This document shows, piece after piece, positions 49,983-58,406 of a stretch of DNA of 64,000 nucleotides. This stretch comes from Streptacidiphilus sp. PB12-B1b (GTDB taxonomy: Bacteria > Actinomycetota > Actinomycetes > Streptomycetales > Streptomycetaceae). How positions within the stretch are numbered: the first letter of the stretch is position 1; each line of letters begins with the position of its first letter. Location of the stretch: positions 2,976,001 through 3,040,000 of the forward strand of contig NZ_CP048405.1 of NCBI RefSeq assembly GCF_014084125.1, given 5' to 3'. Below the pieces are notes generated by a model that was not told the DNA's origin, did not search any database, and worked only from the letters and a program-made list of their open reading frames with translations. A program made the position numbers and the translations under genes.

Positions 49983-52241
49983 TCAGCGCGGCCCGGCGCC
50001 GATGCCGTCGGACGGCTCCGGCTCGACTCCCGTGGCCGGGGCCGGGAGCGTCGCCGCCGCCTCGGCGCGGGAGTGGTGCAGCCGCTCGCCCTCGATGTCG
50101 AGGTCGGGCAGCAGCCGGTCCAGGAAGCGCGGCAGTCGCCAGGCCGCGTGCCGGGTGAGGGCCAGCACGGCCGGGACGAAGGTCATCCGGACCACGAAGG
50201 CGTCCAGGAGGACGCCGACGGCCAGGGCGAAGGCGATCTGCTTCAGCATCTGGCTGTCGGTGCCGAGGAAGGCGGCGAACACCGAGATCATGATCAGGGC
50301 CGCCGCAGTGACCACCCGGGCGCTGTGGCGGGCGCCGCTGTGCACGGACTCCAGCGGCTTCCGGGTGCGGACGTACGCCTCCCGCACGCGGGAGACCAGG
50401 AACACCTCGTAGTCCATGGCCAGCCCGAAGAGCACGGCCAGCAGGATGATCGGCAGGAAGCTGCTGACCGGCCCGGTCCGGTCGACCCCGATCAGCCCGC
50501 TGAAGTGGCCGTACTGGAAGACGCCCACCACGGTGCCCAGGGTCGCGGCGATGGAGAGCAGGAAGCCCGCCGCGGCCTTGAGCGGCACCACCAGCGAGCG
50601 GAACACCAGCAGGAGCAGCAGCAGCGACAGGCCGACCACGACCGCGGCGAAGGGGATCATCGCGGCGTCGAGCTTCGCGGAGACGTCGATGCCCACGGCT
50701 GTGCTGCCGGTGACGCTGATCGTGGCGCCGGTCTGCCGTTGCAGCGTCGCCCGGTCCGCGCGGACGGTGGTGACCAGCGTCTTGGTGGCCTCGTCGCTGG
50801 GCGCGGTGGTGGGGACGACCTGGATCAGCGCGGCGTGGGCGGCGGGGTTGACCACCGGGCGGCCGACGGCGGCGACGCCGGGCAGGGTGCGCAGGTCCCC
50901 GGCGATGGTCGTGGCGGCGGTCTGCGGGTCGGCGCTGCGGCTGGTGTCGGCCAGGACCAGCAGCGGGCCGTTGAATCCGGGGCCGAACTCCTTGCTCACC
51001 CGGTCGTAGGCCAGCCGCTGGGTGGAGCTCGCGGGCGCGGTGCCGTTGTCGGGCAGGGCCAGCCGCAGGCTGTGCAGCGGCCAGGCGAGCGCGCCCAGCG
51101 CCACCAGGCAGGCCAGGACGGTCAGCAGCGGCCGCCGGGTGACCAGCCGGAACCAGCGCTCCCCGGCGTTGGCGGGGCCGCCGTCGTCACTGGCGGCGGC
51201 CTGCTCCCGGCGCAGCGAGCGCGATCCGGCCTTGGGGGTCAGCCGGTGCCCGGCGAAGCCGAGCAGGGCGGGCAGCAGCGTGGTGGCGACCAGGACCGCG
51301 ATCAGCACGGCCGCGGCGGCGCTCAGGCCCATGACGGTCAGGTAGGGGATGCCGATGACGGAGAGCCCGGCCATGGCGATGACGACCGTCAGACCGGCGA
51401 AGACGACGGCGCTGCCCGCGGTGCCGACGGCCAGCGCGGCCGACTCCTCCGGGTCGGTGCCGCCGACGAGCTGGGAGCGGTGGCGGCTGACGATGAACAG
51501 GGCGTAGTCGATGCCCACCGCCAGGCCGATCATCAGGGCCAGGCTCTGCGCGGTCGAGGAGATGGCCACCGCCCCGGTGAGCGAGAGCACGCCCGCTATC
51601 GCGGTGACCACCCCGGCGGCGGCGCTGGCCAGCGGCAGCCCCGCGCTCAGCAGCGAGCCGAAGGTCATGGCCAGGATCAGCAGCGCGACGGCGACGCCGA
51701 TCAGGTCGGAGTCGCCGGACTTGGACGAGCCCGAGCCGAAGGCGGCCCCGCCGACCTGGACGTCCAGGCCGGAGCTCCTGGCGCTGCCGACGGCTTTCTC
51801 CAGGTCGGGCAGCGAGTCCGGCTTCAGCTGGCTGGGGGTGACCTCGTACTGGACCTGGGCGACGGCGGTGGTGCCGTCCGGGGAGACGGTGTGCGCGGTC
51901 GCCGGGTCGATCACCTTGGCGACCTGCGGGGCGGTGGCGGCGCTCGCCAGGGCGGTCCGGATCGCGTCCAGATCGGCGGGGTCGGTGATCTTCTGCCCGG
52001 CGGGTGCGGTGAAGACGACCTGGGCGCTGGTCCCGGAGGAGGTCGGGAAGTCGGTCTTCATCCGGTCCAGCGCCTGCTGCGACTCGGAGCCGGGGATGGA
52101 GAAGGTGTCGTTGAGCTTGCCGGTGCCGCCGAAGGCGACCATGCAGCCGACGACTGCGGCGATCAGGGCGAGCCACAGGGCCAGGACCCGCCGTCGGTGG
52201 CGGAAGGCGAGGCGGCCGAGGCGGTAGAGCAAGGTGGGCAT
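49983..52241 (-). CDS. MMPL/RND-family transporter
   Basis: A 752-residue transporter with two repeats of an extracytoplasmic domain and helices. TM1 is RVLALWLALIAAVVGCMVAFGG. After an external domain (residues about 45-185), five helices follow, including SLALMIGLAVGIDYALFIVSRHRSQL (MMPL signature); the second half has FLPIILLAVLFGLAMDYEVFLVSRVREAY. It uses proton motive force to export lipids, drugs or metabolites. The GGAG before ATG 52241 supports the start. It is divergent from a TetR gene, with a perfect inverted repeat between, the usual repressor-efflux arrangement. Confidence 0.93.
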   Translation of the reverse strand: MPTLLYRLGRLAFRHRRRVLALWLALIAAVVGCMVAFGGTGKLNDTFSIPGSESQQALDRMKTDFPTSSGTSAQVVFTAPAGQKITDPADLDAIRTALASAATAPQVAKVIDPATAHTVSPDGTTAVAQVQYEVTPSQLKPDSLPDLEKAVGSARSSGLDVQVGGAAFGSGSSKSGDSDLIGVAVALLILAMTFGSLLSAGLPLASAAAGVVTAIAGVLSLTGAVAISSTAQSLALMIGLAVGIDYALFIVSRHRSQLVGGTDPEESAALAVGTAGSAVVFAGLTVVIAMAGLSVIGIPYLTVMGLSAAAAVLIAVLVATTLLPALLGFAGHRLTPKAGSRSLRREQAAASDDGGPANAGERWFRLVTRRPLLTVLACLVALGALAWPLHSLRLALPDNGTAPASSTQRLAYDRVSKEFGPGFNGPLLVLADTSRSADPQTAATTIAGDLRTLPGVAAVGRPVVNPAAHAALIQVVPTTAPSDEATKTLVTTVRADRATLQRQTGATISVTGSTAVGIDVSAKLDAAMIPFAAVVVGLSLLLLLLVFRSLVVPLKAAAGFLLSIAATLGTVVGVFQYGHFSGLIGVDRTGPVSSFLPIILLAVLFGLAMDYEVFLVSRVREAYVRTRKPLESVHSGARHSARVVTAAALIMISVFAAFLGTDSQMLKQIAFALAVGVLLDAFVVRMTFVPAVLALTRHAAWRLPRFLDRLLPDLDIEGERLHHSRAEAAATLPAPATGVEPEPSDGIGAGPR

Positions 52242-52290
52242 GAGGGCTCCGGGGTCGGGAAGTCTCCGCGCCGCCGGCAGTGAAACCGGC

Positions 52291-52322
52291 AGTACTGCCA
52301 CGTTAGCAAACGTGGCAGTACT
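52291..52322. promoter_or_regulatory. Perfect 14-bp inverted repeat, TetR operator candidate
   Basis: AGTACTGCCACGTT, 4-base spacer AGCA, then its exact complement. It lies 49 bases upstream of the MMPL start and 41 bases upstream of the TetR start, so one bound dimer (or two) could repress both. Confidence 0.85.
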
Positions 52323-52363
52323 GTCACCTTTCTGGGGTGGCTTTGGCCTGAGATGATCGAGGC

Positions 52364-53068
52364 GTGGAGAGCACAGACACGGCAGCGCCGGGCCCGGCCG
52401 GGCCCGCGCCAGGACGCAGAGAGCAGAACAGGCAGCGCACGCACCGCTCCCTGGTCGAGGCGGCTGGACAGCTGTTCCAGGAGAAGGGCTTCGAGGCGGT
52501 GACCGTCCGGGACATCGCCGCCGCCGCCGGAGTGGGGGAGCGGACCTTCTTCCGCTACTTCCCCTCCAAGGAGAGCCTGGTCCTGCAGCAGGTGCGGGAT
52601 CTCATCCCGTCGCTGGAGGCGGCGATCCGCGCCCGCCCGGCGTCCGAGCCGCCGCTGACCGCCCTGCGCAACGCCGTGCTGGAACTCGCCCGGCGCGAGG
52701 GCGCCAACCCGGCGATCCTGCTGGCCGGACCCCTGCCGCCGAGGATCGACCCCACCAGCCGCGGCGACCGGTTCCTGCTGTTCGACCTGGAGGAGGCCGT
52801 CGCCTCCGCGTTCCTGGCCCGGCTCGGCCCGCCCGGCGACGGGATCGCCCCGCTGCCGGGCTGCGACGCGCGGGCCGCCGGGGCGCCGGCCCCGGACGTA
52901 CCGGCCGCCGACCGGGCGACCGCGCTGCGGGTGGCCGTGCTCTCCCGCACGGGCGTGGCGGTGATGCGCTCGGTCCGGCTCGCGTACGCCCAGCTGCCCG
53001 AGGCCGAGCGGGCCGACACCGATGTGACCCAGCTGGTCCACGCCGCCTTCGCGGCCCTGCAGGACTGA
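52364..53068 (+). CDS. TetR-family repressor of the MMPL transporter
   Basis: A 234-residue TetR protein with a disordered first 18 residues and HTH RTHRSLVEAAGQLFQEKGFEAVTVRDIAAAAGVGERTFFRYFPSKESLVLQQV. The C-terminal domain is of the type commonly beside MMPL exporters. It starts with GTG at 52364; a GAGG is very close to it, so initiation may be weak. It is divergent from the MMPL gene with a perfect operator-like repeat. The gene ends inside a 15-base tandem repeat. Confidence 0.88.
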   Translation: MESTDTAAPGPAGPAPGRREQNRQRTHRSLVEAAGQLFQEKGFEAVTVRDIAAAAGVGERTFFRYFPSKESLVLQQVRDLIPSLEAAIRARPASEPPLTALRNAVLELARREGANPAILLAGPLPPRIDPTSRGDRFLLFDLEEAVASAFLARLGPPGDGIAPLPGCDARAAGAPAPDVPAADRATALRVAVLSRTGVAVMRSVRLAYAQLPEAERADTDVTQLVHAAFAALQD

Positions 53069-53118
53069 GCGCCGCAGGACTGAGCGCCGCAGGGCCGGAC
53101 GCCGCAGCGCCGGACCCC
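53059..53118. repeat. 15-bp tandem repeat spanning the TetR stop codon
   Basis: GCAGGACTGAGCGCC at 53059-53073 and 53074-53088 (identical), then two diverged units to 53118. The stop codon lies in the first unit. A similar arrangement is seen at 16761-16794. Confidence 0.75.
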
Positions 53119-53128
53119 GCAAGTCGCC

Positions 53129-55411
53129 TCAGGGCCGGTCGCTGCTGCGGTCCAGGCCCGCCAGTCGGCGCTCGATGCGGTCGCCGTCGGCGACCCGGTG
53201 CTGCGAGAGGTAGAGCAGCCGGGCCCGCTGCCAGACCTCCCGCGCCTGCTCCGGCTCGCCGACGGCGAGGTGGGCCTGGGCCAGCTGGTCCAGGGTGTTG
53301 GCCTCCTCGTACGGGCTGCCGAGGCCGCGCAGCAGCTCGAGCGCCCGCCGGTAGCACTCCATGGCCGACCGGTGGTCGCCGATCGCACTGTGGGTCTGGC
53401 CCAGCCGCCCCAGCGTCCCGGCCTCCTCGTAGTCGTTGCCCAACTGGTGGAACTGCTCCAGGGACCGCCGGTAGTAGCTGAACGCCCGGTCGTGGTCGCC
53501 GATGCGGTGCGACAGGTAGCCCAGGCTGTCCAGGGTGGCGGCCTCGCCCTCCCGGTCCTCGGCCGCCAGGAAGAGCGCCAGCGCGGCCTCACAGTAGAGC
53601 CGGGCCTGCTCGTGGTGGCCGAGCCGGGCATGGAACCAGCCGGCCTGGTTCAGCGCCGACGCCTCCCAGAGCCGTCCGTCGAGCGTCCGGTAGATCTCCA
53701 GGGCCGCTTCGGAGTGCTCCAGCGCCTGCGGGTCGTCGCCCTCGCGCTCCCAGGCGCGGGCCAGGGAGTGGTGGGTGTTGGCCACCTCCTTGCGCGAGCC
53801 CGCCGCCTCCGCCATGGCCAGCGCCCGGAGCAGGTGCGCCACCGCCTCGGCGTGCTGGTCGGTCCGGGCCAGGGCGTCGCCCAGCAGGCGGTGCGACCGG
53901 ATCAGGGTGAGCGGATCGGCCAGGTGCTCGGCCGCGTGCAGCCCCGCACGCCAGTAGTCCACCTGGTCCTGGAGGTAGCCGAGCCGTATGTTGGAGTCGC
54001 CCACCAGCCAGGCCAGCTGCCAGACCTTGGCATGCCAGCCCTGCTCCGAGGCCGCCCGCCGCACCGCCAGCAGGCAGGAGCGCTCGGCCTTGAACCAGGC
54101 GAGCGCCCTGGCCTCGTCCGGCAGGCGCAGCGGCCGACTGCCCGGCACCGGCTCGCCCAGCGCGATCGCCGCCCGCGAGGGGTTGACCAGCCGGTCCCCG
54201 CCGTCGGCGGTGTGCAGGTAGAAGTCGGTCAGCCGACGCAGCGCCATCTCCTGCTTCTCGGGCGGGAGTTCGCGCCGGGCCCGGGCGCCGCCGTCCAGCC
54301 GGACCAGGTCGTGCATCTGGTAGCGGCCGGGGGCGTGCTCATGGGTCAGCGACACCCGTTCGAGGGCGCGCAGTATCCGGCCGGCCGCGCCGTGCGGGCC
54401 GACCACGGCAGCCGCCGCCGCGACGCTGATGTCCGGTCCCGGCGCCAGGGCGAGCAGCCCGAACGCCTCGGCCTGGTCGTCCGGCAGGGCGGCGTACGAC
54501 CAGGAGAGGACGGTGCTCAGGGTGGCCTCGGAGTCGCCCTCGTCCAGCGCCTCGAGCCGGGTGAAGGCGTCCGCCAGCTCCGCCGCTATCGTCTCGAACG
54601 GCGACCAGGGGTGCAGCCGGGCCCGGCCCGCCACGATGGCCAGGGCCAGCGGCAGCCCCTCGCACCAGGCCAGCACCTCCGCCACCGCCCGGGGTTCGGC
54701 CTCCAGCCCGCGCGCGCCCAGCCGCCGCACGAGCAGGGCCTTGGCCTGCGCCTCGTCCAGCACGTCCACCAGGACCGGGTGCGCGCCGTGCGCGGTGACC
54801 AGCCCGGCCAGCTGGTTGCGGCTGGTCACGATCACCGTGCAGCTCGGACTGCCCGGCAGCAGCTCGGCCACCTGCGAGGCGTCCCGGGCGTTGTCGAGGA
54901 CCAGCAGCATCCGCCGCCCGGCCACCTCGCTGCGGTACCGCTCGGCCTGCGCCCCCTCCGGGACGGTCGAGGGGTCGACGCCCAGCGCGTCCAGGAAGCC
55001 GCGGACGACCGCCGACGGCGCCAGCGGCTCGCTGACCGGGTCGAAGCCCCGCAGATCCACGAACAACTGCCCGTCGGGGAAGCGCTCCAGATGGCGATGG
55101 GCCCAGTGCAGGGCCAGCCAGGTCTTGCCGATGCCGCCCATGCCGCAGAGCGCGGACACCACGACCGTGCCGCGCCTGCCGTCCGCCTCCGCGCCGTCCA
55201 GGGCGGCGGTGAGCGCCGCGAGTTCCCGCGTCCGGCCGACGAACATCCCCGGCGAGGCCGGAAGCTGACGCGGCACCACCACGGTGCGCGGGGGAGCGTA
55301 GTAGTGCACCCCGCCGCTGATCGAGCCGGCCTGCACGACCGGGCCGGAAGTGGAGCCGCCGAACTCGTTGTGGACCTCGAAATCGCCTGGCACCTCACCA
55401 GTGTGCGGCAT
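53129..55411 (-). CDS. STAND-class NB-ARC ATPase with TPR repeats
   Basis: A 760-residue signal-transduction ATPase. The first 45 residues contain NEFGGSTSGPVVQAGSISGGVHYY, a short module frequent at the start of actinobacterial NB-ARC proteins. NB-ARC: GMGGIGKTWLALHWA (P-loop), RRMLLVLDNARDASQVAELLPG (Walker B), VIVTSRNQLAGLV, and GLPLALAIVAGRA. A winged-helix region with YQMHDLVR follows, then at least six TPRs from about residue 490 to the end. It lacks the SARP DNA-binding domain of AfsR, so its output is unknown. Start: ATG at 55411, possibly leaderless. Confidence 0.87.
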   Translation of the reverse strand: MPHTGEVPGDFEVHNEFGGSTSGPVVQAGSISGGVHYYAPPRTVVVPRQLPASPGMFVGRTRELAALTAALDGAEADGRRGTVVVSALCGMGGIGKTWLALHWAHRHLERFPDGQLFVDLRGFDPVSEPLAPSAVVRGFLDALGVDPSTVPEGAQAERYRSEVAGRRMLLVLDNARDASQVAELLPGSPSCTVIVTSRNQLAGLVTAHGAHPVLVDVLDEAQAKALLVRRLGARGLEAEPRAVAEVLAWCEGLPLALAIVAGRARLHPWSPFETIAAELADAFTRLEALDEGDSEATLSTVLSWSYAALPDDQAEAFGLLALAPGPDISVAAAAAVVGPHGAAGRILRALERVSLTHEHAPGRYQMHDLVRLDGGARARRELPPEKQEMALRRLTDFYLHTADGGDRLVNPSRAAIALGEPVPGSRPLRLPDEARALAWFKAERSCLLAVRRAASEQGWHAKVWQLAWLVGDSNIRLGYLQDQVDYWRAGLHAAEHLADPLTLIRSHRLLGDALARTDQHAEAVAHLLRALAMAEAAGSRKEVANTHHSLARAWEREGDDPQALEHSEAALEIYRTLDGRLWEASALNQAGWFHARLGHHEQARLYCEAALALFLAAEDREGEAATLDSLGYLSHRIGDHDRAFSYYRRSLEQFHQLGNDYEEAGTLGRLGQTHSAIGDHRSAMECYRRALELLRGLGSPYEEANTLDQLAQAHLAVGEPEQAREVWQRARLLYLSQHRVADGDRIERRLAGLDRSSDRP

Positions 55412-55538
55412 ATGGGCGCATTTGAATGCCTGTTTACGATCTAACCCGGTATCGGCTTGTGGCCACGGCGGGTGAAGCACCCGCTGCGGACCCGCGCTAC
55501 CGTTGCGGATCATCCTTCCCGACCGGAGGTCCGCGCGC

Positions 55539-56717
55539 GTGAGCTTCACGACCCTGGCTGTGATCTCCCTGGCCGCGCTGCTGGGGCCGCTGCTGGCGCT
55601 GCCCGAGCGCTGGCACCTGCCGGTCGTGCTGGGGGAGCTGGCGGCCGGGATCGTCCTCGGCCCCAGCGTCGTCGGTTATCTGGACGCGGGCAACAGTACG
55701 TTCACGTTCCTTGCCGACATCGGCTTCGCGCTGATCATGTTCGTCGCCGGTGCCCGGGTGCCGCTGCGCGACGCCAGCCTGCGCGCCGGGCTGCGCACCG
55801 GCGTGCTGCGCGCGGCAGCGGTCGGCCTGCTCGCGGTCGGCCCCGCCTTCGCCGCCGCCAGGCTGTTCCACACCGGGCACACCGCCCTGTACGCGGTGCT
55901 GATGGCGTCCTCGTCGGCCGCGCTGGTCCTGCCGATCGTGGACTCGCTCTCGCTCGGCGGCCCCCCGGTCCTGCAACTGCTCCCGCAGGTGGCCGTCGCC
56001 GACACCGTCTGCATCGTGGCGCTGCCCCTGGTCATCGACCCCCGGCACGCGGCCCGGGCGGCGTTCGGCGCGCTGGCCGTCATCGGCTGCGCCGCCGTGG
56101 CCTTCGTGGTCCTGCGCCGACTCGAACGCGACGGCTACCGGCGCCGACTGCACCGGCTCTCCCAGGAGCGGCGGTTCGCCCTGGAGCTGCGGATCAGCCT
56201 GGTGGTCCTGTTCGCGCTGGCCGCGCTGGCGGTGCGGACGCACGTGTCGATCATGCTGGCGGGCTTCTCGTTCGGCCTGGTCGTCGCCGCCATCGGCGAG
56301 CCGCGGCGGCTGGCCAGGCAGCTGTTCGCGCTGAGCGAGGGGTTCCTCGGCCCGCTCTTCTTCCTCTGGCTGGGCGCCTCGCTGGACCTGCGCGCGCTGG
56401 TCCACCATCCCTCGTTCGTGCTGCTGGGCCTGGCGCTGGGGGCCGGAGCGATCGCGGTGCACGCCGCCATGCGGCTGAGCGGCCAGCCGGTCAGCCTCGG
56501 CGCGCTGGCCTCGGCCCAGCTGGGGGTGCCGGTGGCGGCGGCCACCCTGGGCACCCAGCTGCACCTGCTCCGGCCGGGCGAGGCGGCCGCGGTGATGCTG
56601 GGCGCACTGGTGACCATCGGCGGCGCCATCGCCGCCGGCTCGCTCGCAGTGCGGGCCGGTCTGACCACCCCGCCCGAGGCCGCCCCCGGCCGGGCGGGCG
56701 CGGCCAAGCCCGCCTAG
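55539..56717 (+). CDS. CPA2-type cation/proton antiporter
   Basis: A 392-residue polytopic protein (about 12 helices) of the Na+/H+ exchanger family: LPVVLGELAAGIVLGPSVVGYL, FLADIGFALIMFVAGARVPL, LMASSSAALVLPIVDSLSLGG, VAVADTVCIVALPLVI (the Asp of the ion site), FLGPLFFLWLGASLDLRAL. It has no C-terminal regulatory domain. The GTG at 55539 has GGAGGT 8 bases upstream; a TTG at 55503 is less likely. It is divergent from the STAND gene. Confidence 0.88.
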   Translation: MSFTTLAVISLAALLGPLLALPERWHLPVVLGELAAGIVLGPSVVGYLDAGNSTFTFLADIGFALIMFVAGARVPLRDASLRAGLRTGVLRAAAVGLLAVGPAFAAARLFHTGHTALYAVLMASSSAALVLPIVDSLSLGGPPVLQLLPQVAVADTVCIVALPLVIDPRHAARAAFGALAVIGCAAVAFVVLRRLERDGYRRRLHRLSQERRFALELRISLVVLFALAALAVRTHVSIMLAGFSFGLVVAAIGEPRRLARQLFALSEGFLGPLFFLWLGASLDLRALVHHPSFVLLGLALGAGAIAVHAAMRLSGQPVSLGALASAQLGVPVAAATLGTQLHLLRPGEAAAVMLGALVTIGGAIAAGSLAVRAGLTTPPEAAPGRAGAAKPA

Positions 56718-56754
56718 CCCCGCCCCGCCGGTCGGGGCGCGGGCGGGGCGGGGC
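56717..56754. terminator. Terminator between convergent antiporter and repeat-protein genes
   Basis: A 13-bp perfect stem (GCCCCGCCCCGCC and complement, 12-base loop) starting at the last base of the antiporter stop. A second perfect 18-bp palindrome (GCGCGGCAGCTGCCGCGC) follows at 56762-56779, just before the end of the opposite gene. Confidence 0.75.
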
Positions 56755-56781
56755 CGTCGGTGCGCGGCAGCTGCCGCGCGG

Positions 56782-57597
56782 TCAGTTCTGCAGGGTCTCG
56801 CCCTCGAAGGGGGCGCAGCTGCTGTCGGTCCGGTAGGAGGTGACGGACCAGCCGGCCGGCAGGGTGGAGTTGGAGCAGGCCACGATCCCGTTGTACGGGG
56901 TGGTGTACTGGAGCCCCTCGGTGAGGCCGCACCCCGGGTAGCTGCTCCAGACCTCGGTGACCACGTAGCCCGCGGGGCCGACGCCCTGGCCGCAGGCGAC
57001 GATGCCGCTGTGGACCGGGTTCAGCGTCTCCTGGCCGTAGCCGGCGCAGGCGGTGCCCCCGCTGACGGCGGTGACCACGTAGTTGTTCCAGATGGAGGTG
57101 TTGGCGCAGGCGACGATGCCGGGGGTCTCCTGGTTCAGGGTCATCGACTGTCCGCTGCACGGGGCGTAGGTGCCGCCGGAGATCGCGGTGATCACGTAGG
57201 GGTTGGGCAGGGAGCTGCCCAGGCAGGCCAGGATCCCGTTGTACGGCTGGTTGATCGTCTGGGTCTCGTAGATGCCGTCGCACTGCGGCTGGCCGGTAGT
57301 GGTCCCGGCGATGACGACCCACCCCGCCGGGAAGGCGATGCCGACGGTGCACGCCTTGGCGCCGTTGGAAGGCAGCGCCACCGTGTACAGCAGCGAGCCC
57401 TGACAGGAGCCGGTGTTGGAGACGGCGGTGACGATGTAGCCGGTGGGGAACGCCTGGTTGGCGCACACCGAGGTCACCGTCCTCGGGGTCGCGGCCTGCG
57501 AGGCCGCGGCGCCGGGCACGGTGAGCGCGAAGAACGCCAGCGCGGCGACCAGGGGAAGGGCAAGGGCTCGGCGTAACAGCTGCCGGAGACGGTTCAC
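56782..57597 (-). CDS. Secreted protein built of six Cys-containing repeats, with a TTA codon
   Basis: A 271-residue exported protein: signal peptide (LALPLVAALAFFALTVPGAAA), then six imperfect repeats of about 39 residues. The core is C-x5-P-x-GYVVTAVS-x5-C-G-x9-YNGIVA, with two Cys per unit (for example IVACANTSIWNNYVVTAVS, IVACGQGVGPAGYVVTEVW). I do not recognise the family; the pattern suggests a disulphide-pinned beta-repeat surface or adhesive protein. Codon 8 is TTA and nearby codons (CGA, CTT) are also less GC-rich. The GTG at 57597 has AAGGAG 7 bases upstream. Confidence 0.78.
   Translation of the reverse strand: MNRLRQLLRRALALPLVAALAFFALTVPGAAASQAATPRTVTSVCANQAFPTGYIVTAVSNTGSCQGSLLYTVALPSNGAKACTVGIAFPAGWVVIAGTTTGQPQCDGIYETQTINQPYNGILACLGSSLPNPYVITAISGGTYAPCSGQSMTLNQETPGIVACANTSIWNNYVVTAVSGGTACAGYGQETLNPVHSGIVACGQGVGPAGYVVTEVWSSYPGCGLTEGLQYTTPYNGIVACSNSTLPAGWSVTSYRTDSSCAPFEGETLQN
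57574..57576 (-). other. TTA leucine codon (bldA target) in the repeat protein
   Basis: In-frame TTA at codon 8, inside the signal peptide, suggesting developmental control of this extracellular protein. Confidence 0.85.
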
Positions 57598-57768
57598 GGG
57601 CACGCTCCTTCGATCGGACGGACACGAATCGCGCGGTACGGCCCCGAGGCTAGCAACTGAGATGGATGAGCATCAGAGTCGAATTCACTTTGGCTTATTC
57701 CCTCCGTGCGGGTGCCGCTCTGATCATCTGTATGCTCGCTGCCGGGCAACGGCGGCCAGGAGGACTGC

Positions 57769-58395
57769 GTGATCGAGTACGAGCGGGACGGTGCGGCCAT
57801 CTACCGTCAGTCCTTCGCCACCATCAGGGCCGAGGCGGAGCTGGGCGGCCTGCCGGACGACGTCTCCCGGGTGGCCGTGCGCATGATCCACGCCTGCGGC
57901 ATGGTGGACCTGGTCCGCGATCTGGCCTTCACCCCGCAGGTGGTGGCCAGGGCCCGGGCGGCGCTGCGCGCGGGCGCGCCGATCCTGTGCGATGTGACCA
58001 TGGTGGCCAGCGGAATCACCCGCAGCCGGCTGCCCGCGGGCAACGAGGTGCTGTGCACCCTGTCCGACCCCTCCGTGTCCGAGCTGGCGACGCGGCTGGG
58101 CACCACCCGCAGCGCCGCCGCCGTCGAGCTGTGGCGGGACCGGCTGGACGGCGCGGTAGTGGCGGTGGGCAACGCCCCGACGGCGCTGTTCCGGCTGCTG
58201 GAGCTGGTGGAGGCGGGAGCGCCGCGCCCGGCGGCGGTGATCGGGGTGCCGGTGGGCTTCGTCGGCGCGGCGGAGTCCAAGCAGGCCCTGGCCGAGCACC
58301 CGTCCGGCCTGGACCACCTGGTGGTGCACGGCCGGCGCGGCGGCAGCGCCATGGCCGCCGCCGCCGTCAACGCCCTGGCCAGCGAGCAGGAGTAG
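57769..58395 (+). CDS. cobH: Precorrin-8X methylmutase
   Basis: A 208-residue CobH/CbiC enzyme that moves the methyl group from C-11 to C-12 to give hydrogenobyrinate or cobyrinate in B12 synthesis. Seen: [24 protein letters not shown], the catalytic His in [36 protein letters not shown], and the end motif [16 protein letters not shown], all diagnostic. The GTG at 57769 follows CCAGGAGG. It is convergent with cobK; no other cobalamin genes are in the window. Confidence 0.95.
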   Translation: MIEYERDGAAIYRQSFATIRAEAELGGLPDDVSRVAVRMIHACGMVDLVRDLAFTPQVVARARAALRAGAPILCDVTMVASGITRSRLPAGNEVLCTLSDPSVSELATRLGTTRSAAAVELWRDRLDGAVVAVGNAPTALFRLLELVEAGAPRPAAVIGVPVGFVGAAESKQALAEHPSGLDHLVVHGRRGGSAMAAAAVNALASEQE

Positions 58396-58406
58396 CCGGC
58401 GGGCCG

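Noticed and set aside
57604-57768. Cobalamin riboswitch before cobH
   Set aside because: The leader is too short and lacks a B12-box-like sequence; cobH has an ordinary ribosome site.
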